A stretch of 64,000 nucleotides of DNA from Sarcocystis neurona (Eukaryota; Apicomplexa; Conoidasida; Eucoccidiorida; Sarcocystidae): contig KL647304.1 of the NCBI GenBank assembly GCA_000727475.1, positions 8,440 to 72,439 of the forward strand, written 5' to 3'. Below, piece after piece: positions 39,008-50,317 of the stretch. The notes under the pieces were generated by a model. It was not told the DNA's origin. It worked only from the letters and a program-made list of their open reading frames with translations, and searched no databases. Made by a program: the position numbers and the translations under genes. Position 1 is the first letter of the stretch. The number at the start of each line of letters is the position of its first letter.

Positions 39008-40081
39008 GCCCCGAAAACCTAAGGGAAACGCCTCCTCAGCCTCCTCCGTTTTCAAACACCACAGCCTACAATTCTTGTAACAGTAGGGAAGTGAACGCTT
39101 AAACGTGATAGTATGTGCAGATTCCATTCCCTCTTTGATGTGCCTCTAGCATCCTTCTTCTGTTCCTCTCTACGCATAAATGTATGTCTGCGTGTACGAG
39201 CTTACCCGCAGCGGCTTGAAACCCCGCATAGTGTAGACGACAGGTGCAGGTACTTGCTGAGCTACCCCACTGCGCCGAGCTCCTTCCGTGGTGACGCCGC
39301 AGTCAACTCATACCAGAGACGCTTCAGGCGTTTTCCACCACATGAACGGAGACCCACGCCTCCTGGATTGGCAGGGGTGCAGAGATACTCTCTCAGGGAG
39401 CGCAGAGCTACACATATCACACCACCGAAAGAAGACACGAAATGTACTTGTGCACAACCACTGTGCACCGTGAGTGCTCGGAAACCTTCCATATGTTTGA
39501 CCATGTAGAGTAACGAGTACATTCTTGTTCTTCGCGGCAGAGCGCATACGCCAGCTCCTCACGTCTAGCGACACAGACGTACATGTACACAATCAAAAGC
39601 CAGCCACACCAGCACATTGTACAACTGCGTCTGGTGATGTACAGAATCAATAGTCAGCCACACCACCACATTGTACAACTGCATCTGGTGCCTAAGCCCT
39701 ACAGGTGCGTTCCTGCTTCGCCGTATACTCTCAATGATAATCTCGTTGTCCCACGTGCAGCACCAACCGCCGCAGTTGCACACCACAGTGTTTAGTCGCT
39801 CACCTCACTCTGTTCTAACGCCTTGTCACTCAGCAACAGTCGTGCGCGGATCCTCAACTCTCTCCACTAAACCTTCGTTTAATCTTCACACTGACAGGCC
39901 ACCCTGCTGCCGCACTGCGCAGGCGGGACTCTACGTACGTTACTCTATATATTCTGCTGCGTGTCGGCATGTATATATATGTATATGCGTAATCCCCTCC
40001 ACTGCTGCCTATTTGGCTTTCGCGAGAGATTCTGCTGGAGCCGTGTCATATGCGAAGATTGAGTCACGGTGAAAAATTAAG
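39008..40081. other. Spacer between two candidate genes
   Basis: It contains a 54-bp duplication (39583-39690) and a short alternating tatatatgtatatg tract near 39970. Frames on both strands around 39113-39508 are Arg/Pro/Cys-rich and overlap one another, and no strand is preferred. The N-terminal exon of the gene at 40082 may lie here but could not be identified. Confidence 0.4.
39583..39690. repeat. 54-bp tandem duplication
   Basis: Copies 39583-39636 and 39637-39690. Each begins atgtacaca/gaatca and contains cagccacacca and cacattgtacaactgc followed by tctggtg. The period is a multiple of three, but no frame here is supported as coding. Confidence 0.85.
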
Positions 40082-40960
40082 ACCGTGTCCTGCTGTCCAA
40101 GTGGTTGCTTCGCTTGCGTGTCCCAGTTTGGGTCAATACAGGCTCACTCTTTGGTGAACGATTCAGCAAGGCGTTTGCGTCTCCACTGTTCCGCCGTCGT
40201 TCCAGATCTTCACTGCCAACATTCCCTCCGATCAGCCGTTAAAAGTCGAGATGAAAAAAGTAAGCTGTCTATTTGTCCGCTACGGGGTAGGCATGGGGTT
40301 TTCACCTCTAGACAAGCCTATTTCGGTAACGTGCAGTTCCTAAGCGACTGACGCTGAGGGCTTCCCCGGACAAACAACGCACGTAGTATTTGCTGCCTTT
40401 TCCATTCGACCAGAGACGAGCAAGGACCGGCGAAAATCTCGGACCTCACACATATTTTGTCAACAACCATGACTGTAGTGGAGTCGCTGGGGCCACGTTC
40501 CATAAAACTGTGGCTGTTAGCTGCGTGCGATATGCCAAATGTGTTCAGCGAAGCCTGAACCTTTCATGTGAGTGTGCCAATCCAGAGGGCTGTATGGCAA
40601 AGTATTCAGAGGATGACTGCCAGAGAGGTTACGCTTTCACTGACTATTTCTTTTGATTGCTTTTGCCAGCCTCTGTACTTCCTTTTCGTGCTGCTTCGCA
40701 GGGTGCGGGAAACCTGGTATTTGTTGTTGAATGCACGAGGCACACTGTGGATCTCGAGTACTCGTAAATGGACCTCTCTGGAAGGTGTTTTTCGTTCGTG
40801 TATCGAAAGTGGGTGGGTGACAAGGGGGCCTTCCCGCACACCTAGCGCAGCAATACACCTTCGCACTTTGATCATATCATACCTCCTGGTTACTACAAGC
40901 CTCGTGGGTGTATTAGTTTGTGTTTTCACTTCTGTAGTTTCTCTCTCTTCAGGCGATTGA
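40082..40960 (+). CDS. Four-exon cysteine-rich protein with hydrophobic C-terminal tail (5' end missing)
   Basis: Exons are about 40082-40325, 40421-40567, 40670-40763 and 40846-40960. All three junctions keep phase: TTCG/gtaacg to gacgag/CA, TCAT/gtgagt to ttgattgcttttgccag/CC, and TACTC/gtaaat to cacacctag/C. Introns are 95, 102 and 82 nt, giving about 199 residues. Exon 2 has closely spaced Cys residues (VAVSCVRYAKC). Exon 3 reads GNLVFVVECTRHTVDLEYS, a beta-rich Cys segment. Exon 4 ends in LIISYLLVTTSLVGVLVCVF and a short tail, as in a GPI-attachment signal or membrane anchor. An alternative to the exon 2 donor would keep a further Cys-rich stretch up to 40629. The initiator and signal peptide were not found. 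Surface antigen of SRS type is a reasonable but unproven reading. Confidence 0.55.
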
Positions 40961-43900
40961 AAGTCTGTAGCTCCAGCTCGCACAAGGGCGTACGCAGAGC
41001 ATCTCGCTTGTGACCTCATCGTTCCCAGTTTCAACCAATGGAATCACAATTGCGCCTATACAAAAAAATCTGAAGACGAGATTCAGGACCTTTATGCTCG
41101 CGATGCGCTTGTCTATCGTTCGTACTCTAGTATCAACACGAGTCATCCGCAGGGTGGCTCACGCAAGAAGGCAGAGCAGTGCTCCATCCCGTTCCAGCTA
41201 TTGGAAAGCGGCGTAGGCCGACTAGCGCTCGCTTGAGATCAGAAGAAACACCACTGGTACCCTTGCCGGTGAGTGATACGACAGCGAACGCGCTGCACAG
41301 CGTTCAACGAGTATGTCGACCAGAAGACTCCGAATGATGCGTCAGCGCCTATAGAATAGTAATGTGTTTCTTTTGCTCTCTATGAAAATTCGTAAGACAA
41401 CCACTCGGCTAATGTCAATGCAAGAAAGGTACAAGACGGCAGCGTGTCCTTCGTAGATTTTCAACGTCGGACATGTACAACTCTATCCCTTTCAGTGGTA
41501 CGTGCTGCATGGTGTCAATGCGCTCAAGTCGACACGTCCTGTCAGATTCAGCCTGCTCAACCACATGTTATCCCTAGCGACCGTCAGAAATGCAGCTGCA
41601 GAGAGTCTCGCGCTACCTTGGCACAACAGCTAGAAGATATTTCGCAGAGGACAATCTGAACGGCAAGGAATCTGCAATTTACTCCGGTGCCTGAAAGGCA
41701 CGGAATTTGCAGTTTACTCCGATGCCCGACTCCTCAAGAAGGAAATGCTTCAACTTGCGACTTCCAGCGCGCTACGTATTGCCTCATCGATTAATCAGTT
41801 CAGCTCGGAGTGCCTACCTCTTGCGCAGCCGATTCAAGTGATGACTCATTCGAAACTAAAGCCGCGTTAAGCTGGCGGGTGCAGACACGGGGAGCCCAGA
41901 CTTCAAACACAACGTTTAACTATCGCTGGCATAGTATTTTTTCTACTAGAAATCTCTGACGTATCTGGACTGGGTAATCTTAGCTTACAGTAAACAGCTT
42001 TGCTGTGCCGCGCTGCGGTAAGGAGGACCTGTCACTGTGGGGAGCTCACTTCCCCAATCTAACATCTCAGCGGCCCTCTTCTGCCCACCTTTCACCTATC
42101 AAGATAGTGGAGTGTTTGTTCACTATCATCTTTACAGCAGTGATAGATACGGCAAGAGGACGCACGATTTGCCTTGAGGCAACGGGACACCTGCGCCGTG
42201 AAATTCTTCTGTCACCGCGATTACAAGCGCTCCCCTAATGTTCATAGCCCACTGCACTTCTGAAGCGCTGGGTTGCTCCTGTTTGATACCAGCGAGCAAC
42301 ATGAGTTTTCCAGATCCATGCGGACAAAACGTTATAGCAGCTGAGCTGAATTGTCCTTACTTCAAGAAACGTCTCATGCCGGGTTCACATTCCAATTATC
42401 CTTTCATTTATTCATAGAGAAGGAACCACGTTCATAGACGTGCTCTACTGTGCATACCAGCATCAAATCAGCCGCGGCTCCCCAGGCCTTCCTGGTGCTC
42501 AGCGTGTCGTATAGCAATACACGCTGTTTCACACACAGTGTATCTATCACCAGCTTCCGTTACCCATAGCGCTTTTTTCGAATCATCTAGATCACCGCTT
42601 CCACTTTTTCAGGAAACGCTCACAGTTTACCTACCTTCCGTTCGTTTCTGTGGATTACACACCTGCTGTGTAGTCCTAAGCAGACTTCCGTCGCAGTGTA
42701 CGTGGTGGCAGTTTCTCACTTCAGGGCGATGTCTCCTCGCTCACGACACCGTTTCGGCATTAACGTGTTTGGAGAACAAGCGAGTCACGCCCCTGTTACC
42801 CGTGACATTTAGTAATTAGGGGCTCACTCAGAAATGTCTTAACTGTGCCCTTACTGGACCCGCCTCTAGATCCATGTTTCCTTCGTCGTACAAGTCTCCG
42901 TCTTCTCTCAGCGCGCTTGCTTGCCCCCCAGTCCAGGCACGCAGACTCAAACGTCTATCGTCCTCAAACGCCTTTCGCTTCATAAAGCACCGCTCCTTTC
43001 TCTGGGGGATAAAAACTTCTTTTAGAAACTCCCACTCTACCGAAATGGTTGAACTACTCTACAGATTGTTCGGGCCAGCTGGATGCGCTATCTAGATTAT
43101 TGCTATATTAGCGGGAGCACTTTTTGATTGTGCGTTCACCTCAAAAGAACGTCCCCTTGTGTCGACGTGCGTTTCGTGTCGCACACGTCCGTAGCCGACG
43201 CTGTTTGGTCTCTGGATCCGCTTGTTGACCACCCTTAATACCCGACCTCACAACTCACACACTCAGCAAACTCTTCTTCTGGAAAGGCAGAACCACTAAA
43301 CGCCGCAAAATTTGGAAACTGTCGTCCTTGCGACGGCGCGCCGAGTTTCCACAGCACCCTTCCAATATCTTCAAGATATTCATTTCTCCTGTGTGCTGTG
43401 GTGACTCTCTACGCAGTAGAATGCTCGAGATTCCCTGGTCCCCTACACGCTGCAAAGAGGAAAAACAAAATACCGTGTTTCTCTCTCAGATTTACATGAG
43501 TGTTGGCGTTACAGCTGGCACCAACTATGCACGAAGGTGTCGCCTCTTCAGCTGCCCCATCATGTGAACCACACAGTCTCATAGCCTAGCGACAACCAGA
43601 CGTTGTAAAGTCGCCCCGGCGTTTCGCTCGTTGCATCTTGGAGCTAACAATGGTGTTCTGCAGGTAGCTAAGTTCTCGTTTTTCCCGCACTCAACTCGTC
43701 TCTCTTTAGAACCGTCGTCAGCGTTCTACCCGTAGTACTTTTACGTGGGTCCAATCCACTTAGACTTCTAAGTTACAGCACTTGTTCCGACGCAGGGCTG
43801 ATAAAGATGACGTTCGTGAAACTAATCTTTCTCTCGCCACGGCCACAACCCTGTACAACGTTTTGAAGTTGAAAATGGACGGACCTTACCGTAACTCCGT

Positions 43901-44580
43901 GAGGCCTTCCAGATCATACCGCCTGCCCGAATACTGGCGCACCAGGCAGATAGACGTGTCCTCCACAAGCCACCAGAGACGATGGCTCTCTTCGAGTGTG
44001 GTCGACATTCGGCACCGAATGTTACATCGACATACCCTGTTTGCACGGACCCCTTCCAGAAAATTATGGACGTAAATCAGTTCACGCCGGAACACAGGTG
44101 CTGAACCTTGTCGCCGCTGGGAGCGAAACTAATTTTGCCAGATCACTCCACATGTCCCGCCTCCAGCGCTCACGGTCTACAGTGATTCAACGTAGTGGTA
44201 ATACAAAAAGACCACATGAAATGCAGGGCTCCTCATGAAAAAAAAAGAAGGCGCGCCTCTACTTAGAATGCTGCGTAAATCCATTCTTTACTGAGACTAT
44301 GCAGAGAGCAAAGGATATTGTGCGCGCTCCATTCATGACTCCGACTAAACAGCCACCTTAGCACGCGTACGATGCCTCGTTGTGGTCGGTCATTTTCGCG
44401 TCACTCGGTAGCACTTCGCACACGAGTTCATTGCAGTCCAGGAGTTGCACGCCTACAGCGCTGGAAAACAAGGTCAAATCTGGTAACTTCACCTCGCAAA
44501 CGCCTTCTTCCCCTGTTCAGTACGTACCTTACGAATTGAGTTATTTCTGCAGCATAATGCAGTCTGTGTGGTAGACAACA
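40961..44580. other. Region without supported genes
   Basis: Pyrimidine-biased + strand with only short frames. Frames at 42538-42819 (+) and 43782-44075 (+) give plausible-looking peptides but lack splice partners and overlap minus frames of similar quality. A + frame at 44380-44574 (SCTPTALENKVKSGNF) may be an upstream exon of the following gene. Its donor could not be fixed. Confidence 0.35.
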
Positions 44581-45647
44581 ATGTTTCCATCCACAACAGC
44601 TCCACAGGCACGTGGTCTCACGCAGAGACTTGAAGAACCCGATGCAGAAACAGCGGCACGTCATACAGTTCCCGTACTCGGGAACGGCACTGGCACCTTC
44701 CAGCTCGATTGCTCTCCTTATCCAGGAAAATTTTCGAAGCGCCTGACATCAATAATACAAAGGAGCACTCCCCACAACGCGGAGTTCTTTCAGATTTCTT
44801 TCATGCCTTTGGGGACAAGCACACATCGGCGAAAGCTTCGTCGCTTCACGTCACCTGTTGAGAGAGCACGAACCCGAGCACATAAACGAAGAAAGTTCTT
44901 GATCCACTAACTCGTCACACTTCGCCGTGCATGGTGTACGAAACACGCCACCGACACCGAGCCACGTCACCCTGATGGGACCACCGATAGGACAACTTTT
45001 GTAAAATGTCCACCTTAACATGAAGGGCATGCATTTAAGGGAGTCTCAAGTGGGGTTGCTGCAGCTAGTCCTATACCAACCTTTACTGTCGTCATGTTTT
45101 CCTGATGATGTCGCCATGGTGGAACCACCACCGTGTTTGCCAGCTGGCTTACAATCTAGTGGTTTACACGAGCATCCGTGTTTGTATGTGAGCACAGCGC
45201 ACTCTTTTGCTCTACTTTGTCTACACTGGACGACCGACGAGGGAAGAGTCTCGAAAACGTGTGCGTATTATTCCGTCTACCCATGGCAGCTCAGACTGAT
45301 CTGTCATACTCCGAAGTTCCTTTGCACCTGTCGTCGTCCTTGTTCCAAAGAGTCGATATTCAAATCGTCATGTGGCCTGAACGCCAGCCATCTCTGAGAA
45401 TGTAAGCACTTATATTCTGTTTTCTTCGTCCGCCCTCCGTGTCTCCAGGGGTGAGCACGATCCCTGTGTGTTATATTTCAGTGTGTGGCGGGCCATGCTT
45501 GAAATATTCCTATTTTCTCTTTTTTTGGCAAGTCGGCCATCACGCAAGAACGCAGCGTCACCACTTACCCAATACCTGTTGTGGTGGGTCCACAGGAATC
45601 GATGCCACGGTTTCGCATTAAGGAGGGGCGCACTGCGTCGTACATGA
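44581..45647 (+). CDS. Candidate multi-exon surface-type protein
   Basis: An ATG at 44581 (context acaATG) opens 110 residues with HTVPVLGNGTGTFQLDC and a basic C-terminal part. A second block (45178-45401) reads in part EVPLHLSSSLFQRVDIQIV. It ends at the good donor AGAAT/gtaagc. A 47-nt intron then ends in the strong acceptor ccctccgtgtctccag, and the next exon (45449-45647) stays in phase with HDPCVLYFSV near its start. The order Cys strand, LPL-type strand, Cys strand again recalls an SRS domain. The joins between 44910 and 45178 are not resolved: the 45020-45177 frame has a possible donor TTGTAT/gtgagc. This could be one gene with undetected short introns or a gene with a frameshift. Confidence 0.45.
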
Positions 45648-45903
45648 GAGGGCAAACGTAAATCCACACGTAACGAAGGTTGTGAGCTCTTACACGCTAC
45701 CAACTACCGCGAAGCGCACTCCCACAGACGCGCGCATTGTCAGTGTACCGGCCCTTTATGATGTACTACGCCCTCTACGAGAAGCGACCAGCCGTGCAGA
45801 AATAGTGAATTGGTCTATTCAATTTGGAATACGATTTCCACTTCCCTAGCAGTACCATAGCACCGATTATCCTCGTTCACGTATGGCAGCGGCCTCCTTC
45901 ACC

Positions 45904-46163
45904 TTACAGAAGAATGTTGATACCTGTGAGTGCAGCCACCACGCCGACAAGTAATGCGAAGTAAAGTGACTTTTTTCGGAGCGGCTCATCGTTGCCCTTT
46001 GGGGTAGACTTAGATGTAGTGCTGAGCAGGTCATTGCTTTTTGGGGTAGATTTAGATATTGTGCTCCGCACGTCATTGCTTTTTTGGGGAGATCTAGATA
46101 TTGTGCTGCGCACAGCAGAATGCAGTTCACACTCATGTTTTGGGAGTACAGATTGCCACACGA
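45904..46163 (-). CDS. Terminal exon: Ser/Thr/Lys repeat plus membrane or GPI-type tail
   Basis: Read on the minus strand, the stop is at 45904-45906. The exon probably begins after gaccag at about 46163. It encodes three consecutive 14-residue repeats of the type RSTISKSTPKSND, then a dibasic spacer (RKK), then SLYFALLVGVVAALTGINIL and two final residues. This layout, a hydrophilic hydroxyl-rich stalk followed by a single hydrophobic tail at the very C terminus, is typical of GPI-anchored or type I surface proteins. The upstream exons (higher coordinates) were not identified. A competing + frame of 120 residues (45992-46354, Cys-rich) covers the same bases. The minus reading is preferred because it ends in a complete tail. 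Confidence 0.45.
45989..46114 (-). repeat. 42-bp tandem repeat, three copies
   Basis: Copies start at 45989, 46031 and 46073. On the + strand each begins tcattgcttttt or close and contains gggtagatttagatattgtgc-like sequence. The exact 42-bp period (14 codons) with no frame break supports selection on a reading frame, best seen on the minus strand. Confidence 0.85.
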
Positions 46164-46379
46164 CTGGTCATCCGCGAGAAACATGCCCGTCGGTACTGAC
46201 ACAGCGCTGTTCTCCTGCCTCAGCCAGTCTGCTGCACCAGCAAAGCGTCGTCGATATCTTACAGTCGAAAACGTGTGGTTTGTTGACTCATAGGTGTACG
46301 TGCAGATTCACTCATCAACCTGCAGTTTATCGAACAGTTCTGCCAAAAATGTGACAGACCAGTACACTACAAGCGCGGA

Positions 46380-46700
46380 TTGTATCTCCTGGAAAGGGTC
46401 AATCGCAAGCATAAGTTCGAAAATCACAGGTTCGGCAAAATCAATTCATTCTCTAGAACTGTGAACGTAGAGGGGAAAGCGCAGCATGCGCTACGTCAAT
46501 TCGTGTCTGGTCTGTGCCCCGTGCGGTCAAAGACGCCACCCAGACACGGTTACCCACGTTGCCAGCCGCCTACTAATTCCTCTGTTGCCAAAGAGGATCA
46601 CCAACTTCATTCCAGTATACCAACGATCTGTATTAGCGGGCATTCGCACAAATTAACGTGCCCTGCTCGTCTATCCGGTGATGGACATTGTCTTGTGTAG
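46380..46700 (+). CDS. Exon-like open block
   Basis: A 106-residue open frame of mixed composition, with SSIPTICISGHSHKLTC near its end. No competing long minus frame covers its core. It could be an upstream exon of the gene that follows at 47064, or a remnant. Splice sites were not fixed. Confidence 0.25.
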   Translation: MYLLERVNRKHKFENHRFGKINSFSRTVNVEGKAQHALRQFVSGLCPVRSKTPPRHGYPRCQPPTNSSVAKEDHQLHSSIPTICISGHSHKLTCPARLSGDGHCLV

Positions 46701-47063
46701 CATGTATCCCTGCGCATGCTCATGTATATGGACATCACCATTTCCCATCCTCTAAGGATTTTCAGTAAGTGCGCAGCAGGTGTGAATCTGCCGGGACACC
46801 TTTTCTCGCGATGCGTCGTTGAAATGCAAGCAACGTCAAGTAGTCTGAAGAACTGACAGACGGGAGTTTTTAGTGAAGGAGGCTCCAAACGAATAGTACT
46901 CTTTTGTAGCTAGCTATTGATACACGTTTATCCTCGCTGTACTGTCTCCGACCTTTGGACTCAATTGTTGATTGTTGGGCGTCTTTCCTTGACTGATGCT
47001 GGAAAGTGGGTAGGAGTGCTGATCCGGCGTTGAGGTGGGCCCCGGCTAAGTGACTCAAGAGGA
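46701..47063. other. Spacer, nothing supported
   Basis: Only short overlapping frames. This is close to where the strand composition changes from pyrimidine-rich to neutral. Confidence 0.3.
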
Positions 47064-48267
47064 ATGCGTCAACGCTTCGAGCTAATGCCGCCTAGCGTTA
47101 CCGATAACTCTCATAAAAGAGTTCAAGCTAAGATATTTCCAGTAAAAGCAGCAACTCGGGGCTTCGAATTTCTCACTGCGACAACTCCCCGTACAGATGC
47201 AACGCCAGAGTGCTTTAGTGCTACAGGTTTTATGGTTAAGGCTTTAGTTTGTAGGACTTACGTGTCTAGGGAACACGGCTTTTTGTGAAAGGTGTAAATA
47301 CTGTAGTTTTTAGGTATTTTTGTTGGAGAATTTTTTTAAACTTATTGATTCAGTTTTTTGGGTTAAGGAGTCAACCGTGACTGCGTGCTGCAGGTCTCGA
47401 TGTCAAAGCAGCAGAACGCGAACTCCTTGACTGCATATAGTACAAGGACATTGTCCTCTCCCGGAGAGCTCGAATTTGTAGCGTTTGCGCCAAAGCAAGG
47501 TCTGGCAGTGAAACACACGACACAGACCACATCGAGGGCGGCGCTGTCTCGCACTGCTCCCAGTGGGGATTACTAGCAGTCTGGTGACATCATATATCAG
47601 TGTGACAGCGATCACGCCATTCTGTGAGACGATACGATGAACATTTCCCTGTCCATTCTTTGCAGGTGCGAGATCAGGCGCAATACGGGAGCCACTCTGT
47701 GAAATGCAGGAAAACTTCAAATTCTTCTGCGGGGTGCAAGGCGATGTTCTGCTGCGGTCCAGATCTTCACGGCGCGTAGAAGGAGCCGCTTTGACAAGCA
47801 GCAAGGCGTGGTCGCATGGAGCGGGCCGTCGGCCAGCTGCTGAATGTTCGAGGCGACACCGATGCTGCGGAACTCTGGAGATATCCTCCTCCTCTTTTAC
47901 AAGCCCAGAAGGAACTGCGCCAACGCAGAGTCCTGTCCGGAGGTGAAAAAACAGGGGCGAAATTTGGTGATACGATGAATTCTGTTATAAACACTGTGGC
48001 CTATCCCCCGGAAGAATTTCGCAGGTTTCCACAGCTGAAGTGAGTGTGGTGAGATTTCTTCTGAGAAGTCACTGTTCGTCACTGCTGAGGGTCCGACGAG
48101 GGAAGCTGACTACCAGGACTCGCCCCCTCCCTGTTTGCATCCAGCGTACGATAGTGGGGACTATAGTAACGGAGACGCAAAACACGAAGGGCGTTATAGG
48201 CTCTTTATGGCGTAGCTTTTGCCACAAGTCTTTTTGTCGTGTACGATGGACACCAATTAACGTGTAA
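47064..48267 (+). CDS. Candidate multi-exon surface-type protein
   Basis: Coding blocks: 47064-47288 (contains FPVKAATRGFEFLTATTP and a Cys pair), 47394-47562, 47666 to about 47815 (PLCEMQENFKFFCGVQGDVL), 47816-48039 (ends TVAYPPEEFRRFPQL) and 48090-48267. Clean signals: CTCCCA/gtgggg to ccattctttgcag/GT (103-nt intron) and CTGAA/gtgagt to cactgctgag/G (50-nt intron), both phase-compatible. Between about 47800 and 47820 the open frame changes by one base without a good intron. Either a frameshift mutation, a sequencing error or an unrecognised splice is present. The Cys strand followed downstream by a PPEEFRRFP segment is again SRS-like in style. No signal peptide or tail is assigned. Confidence 0.42.
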
Positions 48268-50086
48268 ACAAGGGGGACGCGTGTTGGTGAGATTTTAAAA
48301 AGAGTGCTGGTGTGTGCTTCTGCGTGGGTATGTCCTGTGGTGGACGGGTGGCCGGCGAGCAGGACCAATGACAGCCTAATATGTCGTGATGTGATCTCGT
48401 GCCGGCGAAGTTCGTTTACTAGGGGGACAGAGAAAGATATGCGCGTATGTATCCGTAATAGAAATGCACCGTACAGGAGCACATATATGAGCACATAAGC
48501 AGACGACACGACGACGCTCGTTTAACATATGTACGTGAGCCTGCAGTATGAGACAGTATTCGAGGTATACGCATGCGAAGTCTGTTTTACACGTATATCG
48601 CTATACCGTTATGTACATTGTAGCTGGGGAATCAACGTGAAGTAAACAAGACGTGATGAACATATCGAACCTCATCGGGAGAGTCGCACTTTTGCCAAAA
48701 TGTTCAATTTTAGTGCAGGATCCTAGACGGCGTCTTCACAAGGGCGTACACTTGTTTCAATGCAGCATGAAACAGGTAGAGGTGAAGCGCAGCAATGCCG
48801 CAACAGACACACTTGTATATGCATATACACAGGTATACGTGCGTCACGTTTACGTACGTCGACGCGGGACGACTTGGTAGCAGGATTCTGCCGTGTAGGT
48901 GTATCCACTATCACGTGAAGAATGAGAGAACCGGATACCAGAGATCTACCATTGCTGAACCAAATCCAAAGAGAGCCAAAAAGTGCTTGATACACGTTTG
49001 ACAGCAGTGGCACTTACACATCAAAAGCAACTCAATCGCTTGTGTATGGTCGACTTTCTTTACACATTTAGGCAGAGAGATAGTTCAAACACTTCTTGTA
49101 AGAAGTATTAGAGATGCAACTGTGTAACTATTTCTGTTGAAAATAAGTCTGTTCTGACACCTCTGGGAGTCAGCAACATTCTACCTATTTGCAGTCTCTC
49201 TGCTTTCCGAAGCTCGACCAAAACAAACATCTGTTGTCAAAAAGTACCAAGGATGGGGTACAACGGGGGCAGCTTTCTAGCCCGCCTCTCGATGCCATAC
49301 GTTCACATCACTTATTTTTGATGAGATAAAGTGCAAAGGGGGCGTGTGAGTTCCACTGGTACCTTTAACGTGTTACCCTCAGAAGCGTCTAAAGTTTAAG
49401 GTTGCGCATACAGGAAAACTAGGGGTTACGCTTTCCTGTTAGCACGAACTAGCACGGATCGGTGGTGGACGTGTTCTGACGCCACGGATTGTGATGTGGA
49501 AAGCTGGTGCAGTTGCATCATTGTACTGGACGCGCTAAAAACTGTGACCTGCGGCTGCAATTTCGTGCAAATACAAATGAAATACCACAGCTAATCATGG
49601 GAAGCATGCCTCCGTCTAATTGATGCCTCCCTGACTGAACCTTACCTACATATAACAAATCCCACGGCGAACCGCACAGGCGGAGTCGGTTTAGGCGAAC
49701 GCTTTCAGCGACGAGAATATTCAGTGCTTTTGGACTCACGTCTGTATGTATTCAACCAGAATACACAATTCTCCATTGCGCCTGTCTCCCTGTGGCGGCG
49801 GACAAGTCTGCTTGAAGAGGGAGGCAGTGCACGGCCAAGCAAAACAAGACTGGCTGTCAGACTGTAACAACTGCATGGACGGCCGTCCATCCTCCGGACA
49901 CTGAATATTCTCTTAGGGAGTTGCTCCCGACTAGAGCTGCACCACCGGCTGGCGGGTGGGGCATCTCACAATGTTGTGCGGGCTGCAAGCACGGAGGTGA
50001 ATACTGACACAATTTTTTCTGGTCGGACACGGTTTGGCAGCTTCTGTTGTGAATGTTTGAGAGTACGTTGATATGAAGAAGACCAC
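48268..50086. other. Region without supported genes
   Basis: Low coding potential on both strands. Repeated acgtatat/tgcatatac-like short words occur near 48580 and 48820. Frames are at most 96 residues and overlap one another. Confidence 0.4.
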
Positions 50087-50317
50087 GTGCGTTTTAAACG
50101 GCCGAGTTTTTGCCGTCTTGCTGAACAAGGGCAGAAGACGTACCTTGTCGAGGCGCCTACTGTGAAGGAGGAGCTGCTAGCCTGTCGTGCTCTCCTGCTA
50201 GGCTTCATACTGATTAAAACCAGCCACGAGACAAGATGCATGGGGCAGTGGTCAACGGCTCATGTTCGGACATTCCCTTCTCTTGTGACGAGTAATTTGG
50301 GATCTTCTACAACATAG
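50087..50317 (+). CDS. Exon-like open block
   Basis: Open frame reading AEQGQKTYLVEAPTVKEEL, then a short hydrophobic stretch ALLLGFILI. An ATG at 50080 in another frame opens 30 residues only. The opposite strand has a frame of similar length. That is expected where the + strand is purine-rich, so the call is weak. Confidence 0.22.
   Translation: MRFKRPSFCRLAEQGQKTYLVEAPTVKEELLACRALLLGFILIKTSHETRCMGQWSTAHVRTFPSLVTSNLGSSTT

Noticed and set aside
39960..39990. AT-alternating tract as a promoter TATA element
   Set aside because: It is a short tatatatgtatatg simple repeat. Nothing ties it to a transcription start.
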